64,000 nucleotides of DNA, from contig NC_065571.1 in assembly GCF_937616625.2 (NCBI RefSeq), positions 22,890,201 to 22,954,200 of the forward strand. Reading direction: 5' to 3'. Every line of letters starts with the position of its first letter. Within the stretch, counting starts at the first letter, position 1. Source of the DNA: Mercurialis annua (Eukaryota > Streptophyta > Magnoliopsida > Malpighiales > Euphorbiaceae). A model generated the notes under the pieces. It ran no database searches. It was not told the origin of the DNA and saw nothing but the letters and a program-made list of their open reading frames with translations. Shown here in pieces: positions 12,801 to 26,800 of the stretch. The translations under genes were made by a program, and so were the position numbers.

Positions 12801-15800
12801 AGCGTTTCACCTTTTTAGCGATTTGAGTCAAACAAGTACAAACGTTACGAAACAAATCCAAACATTTCACCTTTTTAGCGATTTAGGCCAAACATTTACA
12901 AACGTTACGATATAAATCCAAACGTTTCACCTATTTAGCGATTTACGCCAAACGTTTACAAATGTTACGAAAGAAATCCAAAAGTTTCACCTTTTTAGCG
13001 ATTTAAGCCAAACGTTTACAAAACGTTACAAAAAAAACCAAACGTTTAAAACATTACGAAACAAATCCAAACTTTTCACATTTTTAGTGATTTAAGCCAA
13101 ACATTTACAAATTTATGAAACAAAGCCTATAGTTTCACCTTTTTAGCAATTTAAGAGAAAGGTTTACAAACATTTCAAAACAAATCCAAGCATTTCATCT
13201 TTTTAGCAATTTAAGCCAAACATTTACAAACTTTACGAAACAAATCTAAGCGTTTCATCTTTTATGCAATTTAAACCAAACGTTTACAAATGTTACGAAA
13301 CAAATCCAAGCGTTTTCCCTTTTTAGCGATATGAGCCAAATGCTTAGAAACCTACGAAATAAATTTAAAAGTTTCACATTTTTAGCTATTTAAGCCAAAT
13401 ATTTACAAAGGTTATGAAACAAATGCAAATGTTTCACCTTTTTAGCAATTTAAGCCACACGTTTACAAATGTTACGAATCAAATCCAAGAGTTCACTTTT
13501 TTAACAATTTAAGTCAAACGTTTACAACCATTACGAAACAAATCCAAGTGTTTCACCTTTTTAGCAATTTAACCCAAACATTTACAAACGTTACGAAATA
13601 AATCCAAAACCTTTCACCTTTTAAACCAAACCTTTACAAACGATAAGAAACAAAACCAAGTGTTTCACCTATTCAGTAATTTAAAGCAAACATTTACAAA
13701 CGTTATGAAACAAATCCAATTGTTCACCTTTTTGTAAATTTAAGCCAAACGTTTACAAACGTTACGAAACAAATCCAAACGTTTTACCTTTTTAGCGATT
13801 TAAGCCAAACGTTTACAAACGTTAATAAACAATTCCAAACATTTCACCTTTTTAGCGATTTAAGCCAAACATTTACAAACGTTACGAAAAAAAACAAAAC
13901 ATTACACCTTTTTAACAATTTAAGGAAAACTTTACAAAACTAATCCAAACGTTTCACCTTTTTAGCGATTTAAGCCAAACGTTTGACCTTTTTAGCGATT
14001 TAAGCCAAACGTTGACAAATGTTTCGAAACAAATCCAAAAGTTTCACCTTTTTAGCGATTTAAGCCAAACATTTACAAACTTTACGAAAGAAATCCAAAC
14101 GTTTCAGCTTTTTAGCGATTTAAGCCGAACGTTTGCAAACATTACGAAACAAATTAAACCAAGCATTTAACCTTTTTATCAATTTAAGCCAAACGTTTAA
14201 AAACATTACAAAACAAATCCAAGCGTTTCTCCTTTTTTGTAATTTAAGCCAAATGTTTACAAACGTTACAAAACAAATCCTAGCGTTTCACCTTTTTAGC
14301 AATTGAAGCAAAACGTTTACAAACGTTACGAAAGAAATCCTAGCGTTTCACTTTTTTAGCAATTTAAGCTAATCGTTTACAAACGTCACGAAACAAATCC
14401 AAACGTTAAATCTTTTTAGTAATTTAAGCCAAATATTTACAAAGGTTAAGAAACAAATTCATTAGCAATTTATGTCAAACGTTTGCAAACGTTACGAAAT
14501 AAACCAAAGCATTTCACCTTTTTAGCAATATAAGCCAAACGTTTACAAACGTTACGAAACAAATCCAAGCATTTCACCTTTTTAGCAAATTAAGCCAAAC
14601 ATTTACAAACTTTACGAAACAAATACAAGCGTTTCACCTTATTAGCGATTTAAGCCAAACGTTTACAAATGTTACAAAACAAATTAAACAAAGCGTTTCA
14701 CCTTTTTAGCAATTTAAGCCAAACGTTTACAAACATTACAAAACAAATCCAAGCGTTTCTCCTTTTTAGAAATTTATGCCAAACGTTTACAAACGTTACG
14801 AAACAAATCCAAAAGTTTCATCTTTTTAGCGATTTAAGCCAAACGTTTACAAACGTTACGAAACAAATCGAAACGTTTCCCATTTTTAGCGATTTAAGCC
14901 AAACGTTTGCAAACGTTATGAAACAAAACCAAATGTTTAAAACATTACGAAACAAATCCAAATGTTTCACCTTTTTTGCGATTTAAGTCAAACATTTACA
15001 AACATTACGAAACAAATTAAACCAAGTGTTTCACCTTTTTAGCAATTTAAGCCAAACGTTTAAAAACATTACAAAACAAATCCAAACGTTTCTCCTTTTT
15101 AGCAATTTAAGCCAAATGTTTACAAACGTTACGAAACAAATCCTAGCGTTTCACATTTTTAGCAATTCAAGCCAAACATTTACAAACGTTATGAAACAAA
15201 TCCTAAAGTTTCACCTTTTTAGCAATTTAAGCCAAACATTTACAAAAGTTACGAAACAAATCCAAACGTTTCAACTTTTTAGCGATTTAAGCCAAACATT
15301 TACAAACGTTACGAAACAAATCCAAACGTTAAACCTTTTTAGCAATTTAAACCAAACATTTACAAAGGTTAAGAAACAAATTCAAATATTTCATCTTATT
15401 AGGAATTTAAGCCAAACGTTTGCAAACGTTACGAAATAAATTCAAGCATTTCACCTTTTTAGCAATTTAAGCCAAATGTTTACAAATTTTATGAAACAAA
15501 TCCAAATGTTTCACCTTTTTAGCGATATAAGCCAAATGTTTACAACCGCTACGAAACAAATCCAAACGTTTGACCTATTTAGTGATTCAAGCCAAACGTT
15601 GACAAACGTTACGACACAAATTCAAGCGTTTCACCTTTTATGCGATTTAATTCAAACAAGTACAAATGTTACGAAACAAATCCAAACATTTCACCTTTTT
15701 AACGATTTAGGCCAAACGTTTACAAACGTTACGAAATAAATACAAACGTTTCACCTTTTTAGCGATTTACGCCAAACGTTTACAAACGTTACGAAACAAA

Positions 15801-17855
15801 TCCAAAAGTTTCACCTTTTTAGTGATTTAAGCCAAACATTTACAAAACGTTACGAAAAAAAACCAAACGTTTAAAACGTTACGAAACAAATCCAAACGTT
15901 TCACATTTTTAGCGATTTAAGGCAAACATTTACAAATTTATGAAACAAAGCCAATAGGTTTACCTTTTTAGCAATTTAAGACAAACGTTTCCAAACATTT
16001 CAAAACAAATCCAAGCATTTCATCTTTTTAGCAATTTAAGCCAAACATTTATAAGGGTTATGAAACAAATCTAAGCATTTCATCTTTTATGCAATTTAAA
16101 CCAAACGTTTACAAATGTTACGAAACAAATTCAAATGTTTCACTTTTTTAGCAATTTAAGGCAAACGTTTACAAATGTTACGAATCAAATCCAAGCATTT
16201 CACCTTTTTAACAATTTAAGCTAAACGTTTACAAACGCTACGAAACAAAACCAAACATTACACCTTTTTAACAATTTAAGGAAAACTTTACGAAACTAAT
16301 CCAAACGTTTTACCTTTTTAGCGATTTAAGCCAATCTTTTCACCTTTTTAGCAATTTAAGCCAAACGTTGACATATGTTACGAAACAGATCCAAACGTTT
16401 CACCTTTTTAGCAATTTAAGCCAAGCGTTTACAAATGTTACGAAACAAATCCTAGCGTTTCACCTTTTTAGCAATTTAAGCCAAACGTTTACAAATGTTA
16501 CGAAACAAATCCAAACGTTTCAACTTTTTAGCGATTTAAGCCAAACGTTTACAAACGTAACGAAATAAATCCAAACGTTAAATCTTTTTAGCAATTTAAG
16601 CCAAACATTTACAAAGGCTAAGAAACAAATTCAAATATTGCACCTTATTAAGAATTTAAGCCTAACGTTTGCAAACGTTACGAAACAAATTCAAGCATTT
16701 CACCTTTTTAGTAATATTAGCCAAACGTTTGCAAACGTTACGAAAAAAATCCAAGCGTTTCACCTTTTTAGCAATTTAAGCCAAACTTTTACAAATTTTA
16801 GGAAACAAATCCAAATATTTCACCTTTTTAGCGATTTAAGCCAAATGTTTACAACCGTTACGAAACAAATCCAGACGTTTCACCCTTTTAGCAATTTAAG
16901 CCAAACATTTACAAACGTTACGAAACAAATCCAAACGTTTGACCTATTTAGCGATTTAAGCCAAACGTTGACAAACGTTATGAAACAAATCCAAGTGTTT
17001 CACCTTTTTAGCGATTTAAGTCAAACAAGTACAAACGTTACGAAAAAAATCCAAACGTTTCACCTTTTTAGCGATATAGGCTAAACGTTTACAAACGTTA
17101 CGAAATAAATACAAACGTTTCACCTTTTTAGCGATTTACGGCAACCGTTTACAAACGTTACGAAACAAATCCAAAAGTTTCACCTTTTTAGCGATTTAAG
17201 CCAAACGTTTACAAACGTTACGAAAAAAAACAAAATGTTTAAAACGTTACGAAACAAATCCAAACGTTTCACATTATTAGCGATTTAAGCCAAACATTTA
17301 CAAATTTATGAAACAAAACCTAGAGTTTCACCTTTTTAGCAATTTAAGACAAACGTTTACAAACATTTAAAAAAAAATCCAAGCATTTAATCTTTTTAGC
17401 AATTTAAGCCAAACATTTACAAACGTTTCACCTTTTTAGCGATTTACGCCAAACGTTTACATACGTTACGAAACAAATCCAAAAGTTTCACCTTTTTAGT
17501 GATTTAAGCCAAACATTTACAAAACGTTACGAAAAAAACCAAACGTTTAAAACGTTACGAAACAAATCCAAAAGTTTCACATTTTTAGCGATTTAAGCCA
17601 AACATTTACAAATTTATGAAACAAAGCCTATAGTTTTACCTTTTTAGCAATTTAAGACAAACGTTTCCAAACATTTCAAAATAAATCGAAGCATTTCATC
17701 TTTTTAGCAATTCAAGCCAAACATTTACAAGGGTTATGAAACAAATCTAAGCATTTCATATTTTATGCAATTTAAACCAACGTTACGAAAAAAAACAAAA
17801 TGTTTAAAACGTTTACGAACGTTACGAAAAAAAACAAAATGTTTAAAACGTTACG
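9023..17855 (+). repeat. Higher-order repeat copy 1 (8.8-kb form)
   Basis: Base 9,036 corresponds to 17,861 (offset 8,825) and the match continues to about 10,730. After about 10,770 the offset is 9,699, so this copy lacks a net 874 bp present in copies 2 and 3. Matching landmarks include the TAAA-insertion monomers at about 10,831, 11,137 and 11,740, the deleted monomer at 14,455-14,465 and the CCTACGAAATAAATTT monomer near 13,351. Differences from copies 2 and 3 are scattered single bases, for example ATAAAC here near 11,661 versus ACAAAC in the others. Confidence 0.88.
9841..12360 (+). repeat. 2.5-kb tandem duplication, second unit
   Basis: Partner of 7,330-9,840. Homology ends near 12,300-12,360, where this unit continues as CAAACTTTACGAAACAAATCC while the first unit passes into its CTAACGTTATAAAAC junction. 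This unit lies inside the first copy of the 9.7-kb higher-order repeat and so was carried into the later copies. Confidence 0.8.
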
Positions 17856-17860
17856 AAACA
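17780..17860 (+). repeat. Rearranged unit junction, copy 1 to 2
   Basis: The regular array breaks after TTAAACCAA. Two successive pieces with CGTTACGAAAAAAAAC followed by AAAATGTTTAAAACG come next, about 39 bp apart, and then the array resumes at ATCAAAGCGTTTCACC. The same motif occurs once in a normal context at about 17,217-17,248. The junction thus combines a deletion with duplicated half monomers and marks where one higher-order unit was joined to the next. Confidence 0.75.
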
Positions 17861-20800
17861 AATCAAAGCGTTTCACCTTTGTAGCAATATAAGCCAAACG
17901 TTTACAAACGTTACAAAACAAATCCAAGTGTTTCTCCTTTTTAGCAATTTAAGCCAAATATTTACAAACTTTACGAAACAAATCCAAGCGTTTAACCTTT
18001 TTAGCAATTTAAGCCAAACGTTTACAAATGTTACAAAACAAATTAAACCAAGCGTTTCACCTTTTTATCAATTTAAGCCAAACGTTTACAAACATTACAA
18101 ATCAAATCCAAGCGTTTCTCCTTTTTAGCAATTTAAGCCAAACATTTACAAATGTTACGAAACAAATCCAAAGATTTCACCTTTTTAGCGATTTAAGCCA
18201 AACGTTTACAAACGTTACAAAACAAATCCAAACGTTTCACCTTTTTAGCGATTTAAGCTAAATGTTTACAAACATTATGAAACAAAACCAAATGTTTAAA
18301 ATGTTACGAAACAAATCCAAGCGTTTCACATTTTTAGCGATTTAAGTCAAACATTTACAAACGTTACGAAACAAATTAAACCAAACGTTTCACCATTTTA
18401 GCAATTTAAGCCAAATGTTTAAAAACATTACAAAACAAATCCAAGCGTTTCTCCTTTTTAGCAATTTAAGTGAAATGTTTACAAACGTTACGAAACAAAT
18501 CCTAGCGTTTCACATTTTTAGCAATTTAAGCCAAACGTTTACAAACGTTACGAAATAAATCCTGGCGTTTCACCTTTTTAGCAATTTAAGCCAAACGTTT
18601 CCAAACGTTACGAAACAAATCCAAACGTTTCACCTTTTTAGCGATTTAAGCCAAACGTTTACTAATGTTATAAAACAAATCGATACGTTTCCCCTTTTTA
18701 ATGATTTAAGCCAAACATTTGCAAATATTACTAAGCAAATTCAAACGTTTCACGTTTTTAGCTATTTAGGCCAAACGTTTACAAAAGTTTTGAAACAAAT
18801 CCAAAAGTTTCTCCTTTTTAGCGATTTAAGCCAAACATTTACAAATATTACGAAACAAATCCAAACGTTTAACCTTTTTAGCGATTTAAGCCAAACATTT
18901 AAAAACGTTACGAAACAAATCCAAACGTTTCACCTTTTTAGCGATTTTAGCCAAATGTCAACAAATATTACGAAACAAAACTAAACGTTTACAAACGTTA
19001 CGAAACAAATCCAAGTGTTTCACTTTTTTAGCAATTTAAGCCAAACGTTTACAAATGTTATGAAACAAATCCAAGCATTTCACTTTTTTAGCAATTAAAG
19101 CAAAACGTTTACAAACGTTACAAAACAATTCCAAACGTTACGAAACAAAAAAAATATTTACAAACGTTACGAAACAAATCCAAGCGTTTAAACTTTTTAC
19201 AAATTTAAGCCAAACGTTTACAAACGTTCCGAAACAAATCCAAGAGGTTCACCTTCGTAGTAATTTAAATAAAACGTTTACAAATGTTCCAAAACAAATC
19301 TAAACGTTTCACTTTTTTAGCTATTTAAGCCAAACGTTTAGAAACGTTACGAAACAAATCCTAACGTTGCACCTTTTTAGCAATTTAAGCCAAACATTTA
19401 CAAAGGTTAGGAAACAAATTAAAATATTTCACCTTATTAGTAATTTAAGCCAAACGTTTGCAAAAGTTACGAAACAAATCAAAGCGTTTCACCTTTTTAG
19501 CAATATAAGCCAAACGTTTACAAACGTTACGAAACAAATCCAAGCGTTTCACCTTTTTAGCGATATAGGCTAAACGTTTACAAACGTTACGAAATAAATC
19601 CAAACGTTTCACCTTTTTAGCGATTTACGGCAACCGTTTACAAACGTTACGAAACAAATCCAAAAGTTTCACCTTTTTAGCGATTTAAGCCAAACGTTTA
19701 CAAACGTTACGAAAAAAAACAAACGTTTAAAACGTTACGAAACAAATCCAAACGTTTCACATTTTTAGCGATTTAAGCCAAACATTTACAAATTTATGAA
19801 ACAAAACCTAGAGTTTCACCTTTTTAGCAATTTAAGACAAACGTTTACAAACATTTCAAAAAAAATCCAAGCATTTAATCTTTTTAGCAATTTAAGCCAA
19901 ACATTTACAAACGTTTCACCTTTTTAGCGATTTACGCTAAACGTTTACATACGTTACGAAACAAATCCAAAAGTTTCACCTTTTTAGTGATTTAAGCCAA
20001 ACATTTACAAAACGTTACGAAAAAAACCAAACGTTTAAAACGTTACGAAACAAATCCAAAAGTTTCACATTTTTAGCGATTTAAGCCAAACATTTACAAA
20101 TTTATGAAACAAAGCCTATAGTTTTACCTTTTTAGCAATTTAAGACAAACGTTTCCAAACATTTCAAAACAAATCCAAGCATTTCATCTTTTTAGCAATT
20201 CAAGCCAAACATTTACAAGGGTTATGAAACAAATCTAAGCATTTCATATTTTATGCAATTTAAACCAAACGTTTACAAATGTTATGAAACAAATCCAAGC
20301 GTTTCCCCTTTTTAGCTATTTAAGCCAAACGCTTACAAACCTGCGAAATAAATTTAAACGTTTCACCTTTTTAGCTATTTAAGCCAAACATTTACAAAGG
20401 TTATGAAACAAATCCAAATGTTTCACATTTTTAGCAATTTAAGCCAAACGTTTACAAATGTTACGAATCAATTCCAAGCGTTTCACCTTTTTAGCGATTT
20501 AAGCCAAACGTTTACAAATGTTACGAAACAAATTAAACCAAGCGTTTCACCTTTTTACCAATTTAAGCCAAACATATACAAACATTACAAAACAAATCCA
20601 AACGTTTCTCCTTTTTAGAAATATATGCCAAACGTTTACAAACGTTACGAAACAAATCCAAACGTTTCCCCTTTTTAGCGATTTAAGCCAAACGTTTTCC
20701 ATTTTTAGCGATTTAAGCCAAATGTTTACAAACGTTACAAAACTAAACCAAACGTTTAAAACGTTACGAAACAAATCCAAACGTTTCACATTTTTAGCGA

Positions 20801-23800
20801 TTTAAGTCAAACGTTGACAAACGTTACGAACAAATTAAACCAAGTGTTTCACCTTTTTAGAAATTTAAGCCAAACGTTTAAAAACATTACAAAACAAATC
20901 CAAGAGTTTCTCCTTTTTTGCAAATTAAGCCAAATGTTTACAAACGTAACAAAACAAATCCTAGGGTTTCACCTTTTTAGAAATTGAAGCGAAACGTTTA
21001 CAAACTTTACGAAAGAAATCCTAGCGTTTCACATTTTTAGCAATTTAAGCCAATCGTTTACAAATGTTACTAAACAAATCCGAACGTTTTACCTATTTAG
21101 CGATTTAAGCCAAAAGTTTCGAAACGTTACGAAATAAATCCAAACGTTAAACCTTTTTAGCAATTTAAGCCAAACATTTACAATGGTTAAGAAACAAATT
21201 CAAATATTTAACCTTATTAGCAATTTAAGCCAAACGTTTGCAAACGTTACGAAACAAATCAAAGCGTTTCACCTTTTTAGCAATATAAGCCAAACGTTTA
21301 CAAACGTTACAAAACAAATCCAAGCGTTTCTCCTTTTTAGCAATTTAATCCAAACATTTACAAACTTTACGAAACAAATCCAAGCGTTTAACCTTTTTAG
21401 CAATTTAAGCCAAACGTTTACAAATGTTACAAAACAAATTAAACCAAGCGTTTCACCTTTTTATCAATTTAAGCCAAACGTTTACAAACATTACAAAACA
21501 AATCCAAGCGTTTCTCCTTTTTAGCAATTTAAGCCAAACGTTTACAAATGTTACGAAACAAATCCAAAGATTTCACCTTTTTAGCGATTTAAGTCAAACG
21601 TTTACAAACGTTACAAAACAAATCGAAACGTTTCCCATTATTAGCAATTTAAGTCAAACGTTTACAAACGTTATGAAACAAAACCAAATGTTTAAAATGT
21701 TACGAAACAAATCTAAATGTTTCACCTTTTTAGCGATTTAAGTCAAACATTTACAAAACGTTACGAAACAAATTAAACCAAGCGTTTCACCTTTTTAGCA
21801 ATTTAAGCCAAACGTTTAAAAAGATTACAAAACAAATCCAAGCGTTTCTCCTTTTTAGAAATTTAAGCGAAATGTTTACAAACGTTACGAAACAAATCCT
21901 AGCGTTTCACATTTTTAGCAATTTAAGCCAAACGTTTACAAACGTTACGAAATAAATCCTGGCGTTTCACCTTTTTAGCAATTTAAGCCAAACGTTTACA
22001 AACTATACGAAACAAATCCAAACGTTTCAACTTTTTAGCGATTTAAGCCAAACGTTTACAAACTTTACGAAACAAATCCAAACGTTAAACCTTTTTAGAA
22101 ATTTAAGCCAAACATTTGCAAAGGTTAAGAAACAAATTCAAATATTTCACCTTATTAGAAATTTAAGCCAAACGTTTGCAAACTTATGAAACAAATTCAA
22201 GCATTTCACCTTTTTAGTAATATAAGCCAAACGTTTGCAAACGTTACGAAATAAATCCAAGTGTTTCACCTTTTTAGAAATTTAAGCCAAACATTTACAA
22301 ATTTTATGAATCAAATCCAAATGTTTCACCTTTTTAGCGATTTAAGCCAAATGTTTACAACCGCTACGAAACAAATCCAAACGTTTCAGCGTTTTAGCAA
22401 TTTAAGCCAAACATTCACAAACGTTACGAAACAAATCCAAACGTTTGACCTATTTAGCGATATAAGCCAAACGTTGACAAACGTTACGAAAGAAATCCAA
22501 GCGTTTCACCTTTTTAGCGATTTGAGTCAAACAAGTACAAACGTTACGAAACAAATCCAAACATTTCACCTTTTTAGCGATTTAGGCCAAACATTTACAA
22601 ACGTTACGATATAAATCCAAACGTTTCACCTATTTAGCGATTTACGCCAAACGTTTACAAATGTTACGAAAGAAATCCAAAAGTTTCACCTTTTTAGCGA
22701 TTTAAGCCAAACGTTTACAAAACGTTACAAAAAAAACCAAACGTTTAAAACATTACGAAACAAATCCAAACTTTTCACATTTTTAGTGATTTAAGCCAAA
22801 CATTTACAAATTTATGAAACAAAGCCTATAGTTTCACCTTTTTAGCAATTTAAGAGAAAGGTTTACAAACATTTCAAAACAAATCCAAGCATTTCATCTT
22901 TTTAGCAATTTAAGCCAAACATTTACAAACTTTTCGAAACAAATCTAAGCGTTTCATCTTTTATGCAATTTAAACCAAACGTTTACAAATGTTACGAAAC
23001 AAATCCAAGCGTTTTCCCTTTTTAGCGATATGAGCCAAATGCTTAGAAACCTACGAAATAAATTTAAAAGTTTCACATTTTTAGCTATTTAAGCCAAATA
23101 TTTACAAAGGTTATGAAACAAATGCAAATGTTTCACCTTTTTAGCAATTTAAGCCACACGTTTACAAATGTTACGAATCAAATCCAAGAGTTCACTTTTT
23201 TAACAATTTAAGTCAAACGTTTACAACCATTACGAAACAAATCCAAGTGTTTCACCTTTTTAGCAATTTAACCCAAACATTTACAAACGTTACGAAATAA
23301 ATCCAAAACCTTTCACCTTTTAAACCAAACCTTTACAAACGATAAGAAACAAAACCAAGTGTTTCACCTATTCAGTAATTTAAAGCAAACATTTACAAAC
23401 GTTATGAAACAAATCCAATTGTTCACCTTTTTGTAAATTTAAGCCAAACGTTTACAAACGTTACGAAACAAATCCAAACGTTTTACCTTTTTAGCGATTT
23501 AAGCCAAACGTTTACAAACGTTAATAAACAATTCCAAACATTTAACCTTTTTAGCGATTTAAGCCAAACATTTACAAACGTTACGAAACAAAACAAAACA
23601 TTACACCTTTTTAACAATTTAAGGAAAACTTTACAAAACTAATCCAAACGTTTCACCTTTTTAGCGATTTAAGCCAAACGTTTGACCTTTTTAGCGATTT
23701 AAGCCAAACGTTGACAAATGTTTCGAAACAAATCCAAAAGTTTCACCTTTTTAGCAATTTAAGCCAAACATTTACAAACTTTACGAAAGAAATCCAAACG

Positions 23801-26800
23801 TTTCAGCTTTTTAGCGATTTAAGCCGAACGTTTGCAAACATTACGAAACAAATTAAACCAAGCATTTAACCTTTTTATCAATTTAAGCCAAACGTTTAAA
23901 AACATTACAAAACAAATCCAAGCGTTTCTCCTTTTTTGTAATTTAAGCCAAATGTTTACAAACGTTACAAAACAAATCCTAGCGTTTCACCTTTTTAGCA
24001 ATTGAAGCAAAACGTTTACAAACGTTACGAAAGAAATCCTAGCGTTTCACTTTTTTAGCAATTTAAGCTAATCGTTTACAAACGTTACGAAACAAATCCA
24101 AACGTTAAATCTTTTTAGTAATTTAAGCCAAATATTTACAAAGGTTAAGAAACAAATTCATTAGCAATTTATGTCAAACGTTTGCAAACGTTACGAAATA
24201 AACCAAAGCATTTCACCTTTTTAGCAATATAAGCCAAACGTTTACAAACGTTACGAAACAAATCCAAGCATTTCACCTTTTTAGCAAATTAAGCCAAACA
24301 TTTACAAACTTTACGAAACAAATACAAGCGTTTCACCTTATTAGCGATTTAAGCCAAACGTTTACAAATGTTACAAAACAAATTAAACAAAGCGTTTCAC
24401 CTTTTTAGCAATTTAAGCCAAACGTTTACAAACATTGCAAAACAAATCCAAGCGTTTCTCCTTTTTAGAAATTTATGCCAAACGTTTACAAACGTTACGA
24501 AACAAATCCAACAGTTTCATCTTTTTAGCGATTTAAGTCAAACGTTTACAAACGTTACGAAACAAATCGAAACGTTTCCCATTTTTAGCGATTTAAGCCA
24601 AACGTTTGCAAACGTTATGAAACAAAACCAAATGTTTAAAACATTACGAAACAAATCCAAATGTTTCACCTTTTTTGCGATTTAAGTCAAACATTTACAA
24701 ACGTTACGAAACAAATTAAACCAAGTGTTTCACCTTTTTAGCAATTTAAGCCAAACGTTTAAAAACTTTACAAAACAAATCCAAACGTTTCTCCTTTTTA
24801 GCAATTTAAGCCAAATGTTTACAAACGTTACGAAACAAATCCTAGCGTTTCACATTTTTAGCAATTCAAGCCAAACATTTACAAACGTTATGAAACAAAT
24901 CCTAAAGTTTCACCTTTTTAGCAATTTAAGCCAAACATTTACAAAAGTTACGAAACAAATCCAAACGTTTCAACTTTTTAGCGATTTAAGCCAAACATTT
25001 ACAAACGTTACGAAACAAATCCAAACGTTAAACCTTTTTAGCAATTTAAACCAAACATTTACAAAGGTTAAGAAACAAATTCAAATATTTCATCTTATTA
25101 GGAATTTAAGCCAAACGTTTGCAAACGTTACGAAATAAATTCAAGCATTTCACCTTTTTAGCAATTTAAGCCAAATGTTTACAAATTTTATGAAACAAAT
25201 CCAAATGTTTCACCTTTTTAGCGATATAAGCCAAATGTTTACAACCGCTACGAAACAAATCCAAACGTTTGACCTATTTAGTGATTCAAGCCAAACGTTG
25301 ACAAACGTTACGACACAAATTCAAGCGTTTCACCTTTTATGCGATTTAATTCAAACAAGTACAAATGTTACGAAACAAATCCAAACATTTCACCTTTTTA
25401 ACGATTTAGGCCAAACGTTTACAAACGTTACGAAATAAATACAAACGTTTCACCTTTTTAGCGATTTACGCCAAACGTTTACAAACGTTACGAAACAAAT
25501 CCAAAAGTTTCACCTTTTTAGTGATTTAAGCCAAACATTTACAAAACGTTACGAAAAAAAACCAAACGTTTAAAACGTTACAAAACAAATCCAAACGTTT
25601 CACATTTTTAGCGATTTAAGGCAAACATTTACAAATTTATGAAACAAAGCCTATAGGTTTACCTTTTTAGCAATTTAAGACAAACGTTTCCAAACATTTC
25701 AAAACAAATCCAAGCATTTCATCTTTTTAGCAATTTAAGCCAAACATTTATAAGGGTTATGAAACAAATCTAAGCATTTCATCTTTTATGCAATTTAAAC
25801 CAAACGTTTACAAATGTTACGAAACAAATTCAAATGTTTCACTTTTTTAGCAATTTAAGGCAAACGTTTACAAATGTTACGAATCAAATCCAAGCATTTC
25901 ACCTTTTTAACAATTTAAGCTAAACGTTTACAAACGCTACGAAACAAAACCAAACATTACACCTTTTTAGCAATTTAAGGAAAACTTTACGAAACTAATC
26001 CAAACGTTTTACCTTTTTAGCGATTTAAGCCAATCTTTTCACCTTTTTAGCAATTTAAGCCAAACGTTGACATATGTTACGAAACAGATCCAAACGTTTC
26101 ACCTTTTTAGCAATTTAAGCCAAGCGTTTACAAATGTTACGAAACAAATCCTAGCGTTTCACCTTTTTAGCAATTTAAGCCAAACGTTTACAAATGTTAC
26201 GAAACAAATCCAAACGTTTCAACTTTTTAGCGATTTAAGCCAAACGTTTACAAACGTAACGAAATAAATCCAAACGTTAAATCTTTTTAGCAATTTAAGC
26301 CAAACATTTACAAAGGCTAAGAAACAAATTCAAATATTGCACCTTATTAAGAATTTAAGCCTAACGTTTGCAAACGTTACGAAACAAATTCAAGCATTTC
26401 ACCTTTTTAGTAATATTAGCCAAACGTTTGCAAACGTTACGAAAAAAATCCAAGCGTTTCACCTTTTTAGCAATTTAAGCCAAACTTTTACAAATTTTAG
26501 GAAACAAATCCAAATATTTCACCTTTTTAGCGATTTAAGCCAAATGTTTACAACCGTTACGAAACAAATCCAGACGTTTCACCCTTTTAGCAATTTAAGC
26601 CAAACATTTACAAACGTTACGAAACAAATCCAAACGTTTGACCTATTTAGCGATTTAAGCCAAACGTTGACAAACGTTATGAAACAAATCCAAGCGTTTC
26701 ACCTTTTTAGCGATTTAAGTCAAACAAGTACAAACGTTACGAAAAAAATCCAAACGTTTCACCTTTTTAGCGATATAGGCTAAACGTTTACAAACGTTAC

